Shown piece by piece: positions 5,810 through 9,561 of a DNA stretch of 9,561 bases. Source of the stretch: Sphingomonas sp. (GTDB lineage: Bacteria; Pseudomonadota; Alphaproteobacteria; Sphingomonadales; Sphingomonadaceae); the NCBI GenBank assembly GCA_021154945.1, contig JAJNQF010000146.1:1-9561 (forward strand), in the 5' to 3' direction. Positions within the stretch are counted from its first letter, which is position 1, and each line of letters begins with the position of its first letter. The position numbers were made by a program, and so were the translations under genes. The notes under the pieces were generated by a model. It worked only from the letters and a program-made list of their open reading frames with translations. It was not told the origin of the DNA and ran no database searches.

Positions 5810-6331
5810 ATGCTGAGAACTTTAGGGCTTGGATGCGCCACGTATGCGGCAATTGCTGTCATATTTTATGGCGGGCTACTTCAGCCAATATTTCTAGCCA
5901 CCGTTTGGTCAGATAGACTGGCGGCACCGTATTGGAGCTGGATCGTTTCTGCCTGTCTCGCGATCGGTACAGCGAGCTTCTTTTTGCCGTCTCGATTAGC
6001 GTCGTTTCGTGGCCCAACTTTCGTGTTGGTCAGCTTGCTGGGTTCGCTGTTCTCGGTCGGGGCTTACGCCGACTACCTCACCTCAAAAGCGTTGCATGAT
6101 TTCGGCGGAGAGCGGCATATCCAACACAGTTTCATCGAGTCAGTCCGCCATGCTCCAGCGGAGTTTCAGGTATTTTTACACGCTGCGGTCTTGAAGCGGT
6201 GTGTTCCGTTTGCTTGGAGTTACAGGTCTCTAAGCTTTTACCAAATACCACCTAACGTAGCCATAAACGTCCTGCCTATAGATTGGCTCGTTGAATGTCC
6301 CTCGATCAGGGCCGCCTCCTCAAGGCGATAG
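5810..6331 (+). CDS. AT-richer membrane protein of unknown function
   Basis: A 173-residue protein, not recognised. Three hydrophobic segments are visible, at about residues 5-30, 42-60 and 68-88. A soluble C-terminal part follows, containing FYQIPPNVAINVLPIDWL near the end. The start at 5810 is chosen for its GGGGGA site; an ATG at 5780 would add ten Gly/Cys-rich residues. Base composition differs from the neighbours: 60-base lines inside the gene count close to 50 percent GC (5821-5880: 30 of 60), against about 70 percent in a line of the dehydrogenase gene. Codon use is also more relaxed. Both suggest recent acquisition or weak selection. The short leftover frames inside it do not look like an alternative product. 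Truncation at the C-terminus cannot be excluded. Confidence 0.6.
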   Translation: MLRTLGLGCATYAAIAVIFYGGLLQPIFLATVWSDRLAAPYWSWIVSACLAIGTASFFLPSRLASFRGPTFVLVSLLGSLFSVGAYADYLTSKALHDFGGERHIQHSFIESVRHAPAEFQVFLHAAVLKRCVPFAWSYRSLSFYQIPPNVAINVLPIDWLVECPSIRAASSRR

Positions 6332-6488
6332 GCGGGCCGCTACGACGGCGGCTTAGGCCATCCCCATTACGAAAACAGCCGGTCTGATTACCTCTTCATA
6401 GCGGACATCGGACCTTTGCCTTCCTGGCTCTTAAGCCAGCAACCCACCGATAAGTCTTCGTCAACCACTACGCACATATAACAGCGCC

Positions 6489-6890
6489 ATGGAGCGCTCC
6501 TTTAGCGCGGTCACGGCGGTCGCCTCGACATTGATGTTTGCTGGTGTCTGGAAAGCCACCGAACCGCAGCCGGCTGCACCCCCGGTCATCGTCGATACCA
6601 AGGCGGTGCCTCATACGCCGGTTACCGCGCCGCCGGCGCTGCAGCGTCATGTTGCCGCACCCGCCCGGTCAGCATCCGACGCCGAGCCCTATAACGTCGT
6701 TCGACCGGCATACCGATCATCGACCCCGGCTCGCCAGTCAGCCAGCGCCGGATCGGAAAGCTCGGTCTTCTACAGCGGGTGTCGCGAAGTGTGGGCGGCG
6801 GGGGCCGCGCCGCTTCACCGCGGCCAGCCGGGCTATCGTGCCGGCATGGACGGCGACGGCGACGGGATAGCCTGCGAAAACTATCGCTGA
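6489..6890 (+). CDS. Excalibur calcium-binding domain protein, secreted or anchored
   Basis: A 133-residue protein ending in a clear Excalibur domain (about 94-133). This domain has FYSGCREVWAAG with C98, then PLHRGQPGYRAGMDGDGDG, then C129-E130. D121, D123 and D125 form the EF-hand-like Asp loop, and C98 and C129 are the usual disulphide pair. Residues 5-21 are hydrophobic after a short charged start, an uncleaved anchor or signal peptide. The middle (27-92) is Ala/Pro/Ser-rich linker. Excalibur domains occur in extracytoplasmic proteins, often beside nuclease or wall-active domains, but no second domain is present here. The start has no obvious Shine-Dalgarno site, so it is less certain. 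The gene converges on ychF with only 18 nt between the stop codons. Confidence 0.85.
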   Translation: MERSFSAVTAVASTLMFAGVWKATEPQPAAPPVIVDTKAVPHTPVTAPPALQRHVAAPARSASDAEPYNVVRPAYRSSTPARQSASAGSESSVFYSGCREVWAAGAAPLHRGQPGYRAGMDGDGDGIACENYR

Positions 6891-6908
6891 CCCGCCGCCG
6901 CCAAATCC

Positions 6909-8006
6909 TTAGCTATGCAGGAAGTGCATCACGTCGCCGTCCTGAACGACGTACGCCTTGCCTTCCGCGCGCAGCTTGCCCGCCTCGCGCGCCTTCGATT
7001 CCCCACCCAGCGCGATGAAGTCGTCGAACGCGATCGTCTCGGCGCGGATGAAGCCCTTCTCGAAATCGCCGTGGATCTCGCCCGCTGCCTGCGAAGCGGT
7101 CGCGCCCTCGTGCACGGTCCATGCACGCGCCTCCTTCGGCCCGACCGTGAAGAACGTCAGCAGATGCAGCAACTTGTACCCCGCGGTGATGACCCGCGCG
7201 AGGCCGGTCTCTTCCAGCCCCAGTTCGCCGAGAAACTCGCCGCGATCCTCGGCCGGCATCGTCGCGATTTCCGCCTCGATCGCGGCCGACACCACGACGG
7301 CTTCCGCACCTTCGGCCTTCGCCTTTTCGAACACCCGCGCCGACAGCGCATTGCCGTTCGCCGCATCGCCCTCGTCGACGTTGCACACGTACAGGACGGG
7401 CTTAGCGGTCAGCAACTGTGCCTGCGCGAACACGCGCGCCTCGTCCTCGTCCTTCGGCACGGTCAGCCGCGCGGGCTTGCCTTCGCGGAGCAATTCGAGC
7501 GCCTGGCCGAGCACCGCCGCGCCGATCTTGGCTTCCTTGTCGCCCTGCATGCCCTTCTTGGCGAGGTTGGGGACGCGCTTCTCGAGGCTTTCGAGATCGC
7601 TCAGCATCAGCTCCGTCTCGACGGTCTCGGCATCGGCGATCGGATCGACCTTGTTGTCGACATGCGTCACGTCGCCATTCTCGAAACAGCGCAGCACATG
7701 GACGATCGCGTCGACCTCACGGATGTTGCCGAGGAACTGGTTGCCGAGCCCTTCGCCCTTCGACGCGCCACGCACGAGGCCGGCGATGTCGACGAAGCCG
7801 AGTTGAGTCTCGATGATCTTCTGCGATCCGGCGATCTTGGCGAGCGCGTCGAGCCGCTTGTCGGGCACGCCGACGTTACCGACGTTCGGCTCGATCGTGC
7901 AGAACGGATAGTTCGCCGCCTGCGCCGCGGCCGTCTCGGTCAGCGCGTTGAAGAGAGTGGACTTGCCGACGTTCGGCAGTCCCACGATGCCGCAGCGAAA
8001 ACCCAT
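6909..8006 (-). CDS. ychF: YchF, redox-regulated Obg-family ATPase
   Basis: A 365-residue protein of normal length for YchF (also called EngD). It is a near-universal P-loop NTPase that binds ATP rather than GTP and associates with ribosomes; it is linked to translation and oxidative-stress responses. Visible elements are the P-loop GLPNVGKS (9-16), the TIEPN switch region (37-41), DIAGL (73-77), a coiled-coil-prone stretch (about 130-200), and NVDE at 209-212. The last replaces the NKxD guanine motif and explains ATP preference. A C-terminal TGS domain runs from about 281 to 364, ending in AYVVQDGDVMHF. AAGGG lies 6 nt before the ATG. In many alphaproteobacteria the peptidyl-tRNA hydrolase gene pth lies just upstream; here that region is a repeat-bearing gap. 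Confidence 0.97.
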   Translation of the reverse strand: MGFRCGIVGLPNVGKSTLFNALTETAAAQAANYPFCTIEPNVGNVGVPDKRLDALAKIAGSQKIIETQLGFVDIAGLVRGASKGEGLGNQFLGNIREVDAIVHVLRCFENGDVTHVDNKVDPIADAETVETELMLSDLESLEKRVPNLAKKGMQGDKEAKIGAAVLGQALELLREGKPARLTVPKDEDEARVFAQAQLLTAKPVLYVCNVDEGDAANGNALSARVFEKAKAEGAEAVVVSAAIEAEIATMPAEDRGEFLGELGLEETGLARVITAGYKLLHLLTFFTVGPKEARAWTVHEGATASQAAGEIHGDFEKGFIRAETIAFDDFIALGGESKAREAGKLRAEGKAYVVQDGDVMHFLHS

Positions 8007-8099
8007 GATATGCCCTTGGTATAAGAATGTGCGGGCGCTTTAGGGCAGGGCGGTCCGGAAGGCCAGTGAAGGCCGCGCGCGAGGAACGAGTTCATCCTG

Positions 8100-8210
8100 C
8101 TCCCATCCCTGAAAGGGAGGGGCTGGGGGTGGGTAGGCCAGCTCCAGCCGCAACCGTCCCACGATCCGGAAACCGACCCACCCCCAACCCCTCCCTTCCA
8201 GGGAGGGGAG
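8100..8210. repeat. Paired inverted hairpin repeat (family C, REPIN-like)
   Basis: Two 35-nt arms (8100-8134 and 8176-8210) are inverted copies with three mismatches. The left arm has its own small hairpin, TCCCT-gaa-AGGGA (8106-8118). The right arm has CTCCCT-tcc-AGGGAG (8191-8205). A G-rich tail (GGGGCTGGGGGTGGGT) completes the left arm. The same family recurs at 9460-9557. Confidence 0.75.
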
Positions 8211-8286
8211 AAGCCCGACGCCTCGTCGCAATGCCCAGCATCCTTTGATCGACCCACTCGATTGCCGCAGTGCAGCAAAATAAACA

Positions 8287-8298
8287 TACCGACCGGTA
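8287..8298. promoter_or_regulatory. Candidate TetR/NemR-type operator upstream of the dehydrogenase
   Basis: TACCG-AC-CGGTA is a perfect inverted repeat with a 2-nt centre, lying about 60 nt before the dehydrogenase start. Its core ACCG-N2-CGGT equals the core of the E. coli NemR box as I recall it. NemR is a TetR-family repressor of electrophile and aldehyde detoxification genes. A 12-nt palindrome can arise by chance, and no regulator gene is in the window. Confidence 0.4.
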
Positions 8299-8356
8299 GT
8301 TATCATATGGTCGACGCTTATATCCCGAGCCCAGCTTGAAATAGATCAGGAACTTC

Positions 8357-9421
8357 ATGACCACGACCGCCCACGGCTACGCCGCGCAATCCCCCGAAAC
8401 CCCGCTCGCCCCCTTCTCGTTCGAGCGTCGCGAACCCGGCAAGACCGACGTCGCGATCGACATCGCCTTCTGCGGCGTCTGCCATTCCGACCTTCACACC
8501 GCCAAGGGCGAGTGGGAAGGCACGCTCTACCCCTGCGTCCCCGGCCACGAGATCGTCGGCCGCGTCACCGCAGTCGGAAGCGACGTCACCAAGTTCAAGG
8601 TCGGCGACGTCGTCGGCGTCGGCTGCATGGTCGACAGCTGCGGCGAGTGCGCATCGTGCAAGGACGGCGAAGAGCAATATTGCGAGACGACCGGTATGGT
8701 GGGCACGTATAACGGCCCCGATCCCGTGCTGGGCGGCCACACGTTCGGTGGCTATTCGGACAAGATCGTCGTCGACGAAGGCTTCGTGCTGAAGGTCTCA
8801 CATCCCGAAGCCGACCTCGCCGCGGTCGCGCCGCTGCTCTGCGCGGGCATCACGACGTACTCGCCGCTGAAGCACTGGAAGGTTGGCCCCGGCCAGAAGG
8901 TCGGCATCGTCGGTCTCGGCGGTCTCGGCCACATGGGCGTCAAGATCGCCAACGCGATGGGCGCCGAAGTCTATGTCTTCTCGACCTCGCCCAACAAGCG
9001 CGACGACGCCAAGCGTCTCGGCGCGAAGGACCTGATCGTCTCGAAGGACGAGGCCGCGATGGCCGAGCACGCCAACAGCTTCGACTTCATCCTGAACACC
9101 GTCGCGGCGAGCCACGACCTCGACACGTTCACCGCGCTGCTGAAGCGCGACGGCACGATGACTTTGGTCGGTGTGCCCGAGCACGCACATCCGTCGCCCT
9201 CGGTCGGCAATCTGATCTTCAAGCGCCGCGCGATCGCCGGCTCGCTGATCGGCGGCATCGCCGAGACGCAGGAGATGCTTGATTTCTGCAACGAGCACGG
9301 CCTGGTATCGGACATCGAGATGATCCGCATGGACGAGATCGAACCCTCGTATCAGCGGATGGTGAAGAGCGACGTGAAGTACCGCTTCGTCATCGATATG
9401 GCGACGATGAAGACGGCCTGA
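8357..9421 (+). CDS. NADP-dependent zinc alcohol/aldehyde dehydrogenase, cinnamyl-alcohol/YahK type
   Basis: A 354-residue medium-chain dehydrogenase/reductase of normal length that interconverts alcohols and aldehydes, most likely reducing aldehydes with NADPH. Catalytic zinc ligands are C42 in CGVCHSD, H64 in GHE and C162 in LLCAG, with S44 in the proton-relay position. Structural zinc ligands are C95, C98, C101 and C109. The nucleotide-binding GLGGLG is at 186-191. The STSPNKR stretch (209-215) at the end of the second strand, with Ser and Lys/Arg rather than Asp, indicates NADP(H) preference, as in plant CAD and E. coli YahK. AGGAA ends 4 nt before the ATG. It appears to be a single-gene unit, with a palindromic candidate operator upstream and a paired hairpin element just after it. 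The exact substrate cannot be told. Confidence 0.95.
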   Translation: MTTTAHGYAAQSPETPLAPFSFERREPGKTDVAIDIAFCGVCHSDLHTAKGEWEGTLYPCVPGHEIVGRVTAVGSDVTKFKVGDVVGVGCMVDSCGECASCKDGEEQYCETTGMVGTYNGPDPVLGGHTFGGYSDKIVVDEGFVLKVSHPEADLAAVAPLLCAGITTYSPLKHWKVGPGQKVGIVGLGGLGHMGVKIANAMGAEVYVFSTSPNKRDDAKRLGAKDLIVSKDEAAMAEHANSFDFILNTVAASHDLDTFTALLKRDGTMTLVGVPEHAHPSPSVGNLIFKRRAIAGSLIGGIAETQEMLDFCNEHGLVSDIEMIRMDEIEPSYQRMVKSDVKYRFVIDMATMKTA

Positions 9422-9459
9422 TCGGGCAGGGGGCGGTGCTAACCAAGTGCCGCCCCAAA

Positions 9460-9557
9460 CTCCCTCCCCTTCAGGGGAGGGTCGGGGTGGGGCAGTGCAT
9501 CAAGCGCTACCATCCGCGGCCAAGCCCCACCCCAACCCTCCCCTAAAGGGGAGGGAG
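9460..9557. repeat. Paired inverted hairpin repeat (family C), possible terminator
   Basis: Two 33-nt arms (9460-9492 and 9525-9557) are inverted copies with two mismatches. Each holds a strong stem of its own, for example CCTCCCCTTCAGGGGAGG in the left arm. It begins 38 nt after the dehydrogenase stop codon. The RNA would fold strongly and could end or stabilise the transcript, but no T-run typical of intrinsic terminators follows. Confidence 0.7.
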
Positions 9558-9561
9558 CAAG

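Larger units (their letters stand above)
8007..8356. other. Divergent intergenic region between ychF and the dehydrogenase gene
   Basis: This 350-nt gap separates the divergent ychF and dehydrogenase genes and should hold promoters for both. It contains the paired hairpin element at 8100-8210 and the palindrome at 8287-8298. Short frames across the repeats on both strands are low-complexity and not credible as genes. I see no confident -10/-35 pair. Confidence 0.6.

Noticed and set aside
5278..5862. 194-codon minus-strand frame
   Set aside because: It spans the Cys/His gene start, the small membrane gene and the next gene's start in other frames, and has Gly-rich low-complexity sequence without a domain.
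6915..8024. 369-codon plus-strand frame
   Set aside because: It lies opposite ychF, a certain gene, and is an Arg/Leu-rich shadow.
9460..9557. CRISPR-like repetition
   Set aside because: The repeats are inverted pairs with internal stems, not regularly spaced direct repeats with variable spacers.

Overview
The window looks like chromosomal DNA from a GC-rich alphaproteobacterium, most probably a sphingomonad (Sphingomonas or a close relative). This is inferred from the base composition, from short paired hairpin repeats between genes, from an EcfG-type (alphaproteobacterial general stress) promoter, and from the look of the proteins. There is no rRNA or other marker that fixes the taxon. I see no tRNA, rRNA, CRISPR array, transposase or integrase.

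Layout. 1-356: non-coding, with hairpin repeats and then a GGAAC-N17-CGTT promoter. 357-1004 (+): Tyr/Gly-rich, then Arg/Gln-rich lipoprotein. 1019-1237: large imperfect inverted repeat between convergent genes. 1285-3065 (-): a two-gene unit with a lipoprotein nucleotide pyrophosphatase/phosphodiesterase first and a MaoC-like hydratase second, 14 nt apart. 3172-3270: paired hairpin repeat. 3294-5354 (-): a probable copper-response unit with a small secreted Cys/His protein followed by a putative outer-membrane barrel carrying a Met/Asp/His-rich N-terminal segment. 5479-5718 (+): small one-helix membrane protein. 5810-6331 (+): AT-richer three-helix membrane protein of unknown role. 6489-6890 (+): secreted or anchored Excalibur-domain protein. 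6909-8006 (-): the housekeeping ATPase YchF. 8100-8210: paired hairpin repeat. 8357-9421 (+): zinc alcohol/aldehyde dehydrogenase of the cinnamyl-alcohol/YahK type, preceded by a palindrome resembling a TetR/NemR-type operator. 9460-9557: another paired hairpin repeat.

How it fits together. Core genes (ychF, the dehydrogenase) sit beside envelope and stress genes: two lipoproteins, a metal-binding secreted pair, small membrane proteins and a Ca-binding Excalibur protein. The strongest candidates for little-described biology are the metal-binding pair at 3294-5354 and the stress-promoter-driven lipoprotein at 357-1004. The repeats also stand out: at least three families of two-armed, REPIN-like hairpin elements lie between genes. 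I did not find a clearly novel multi-gene defence or mobile system.
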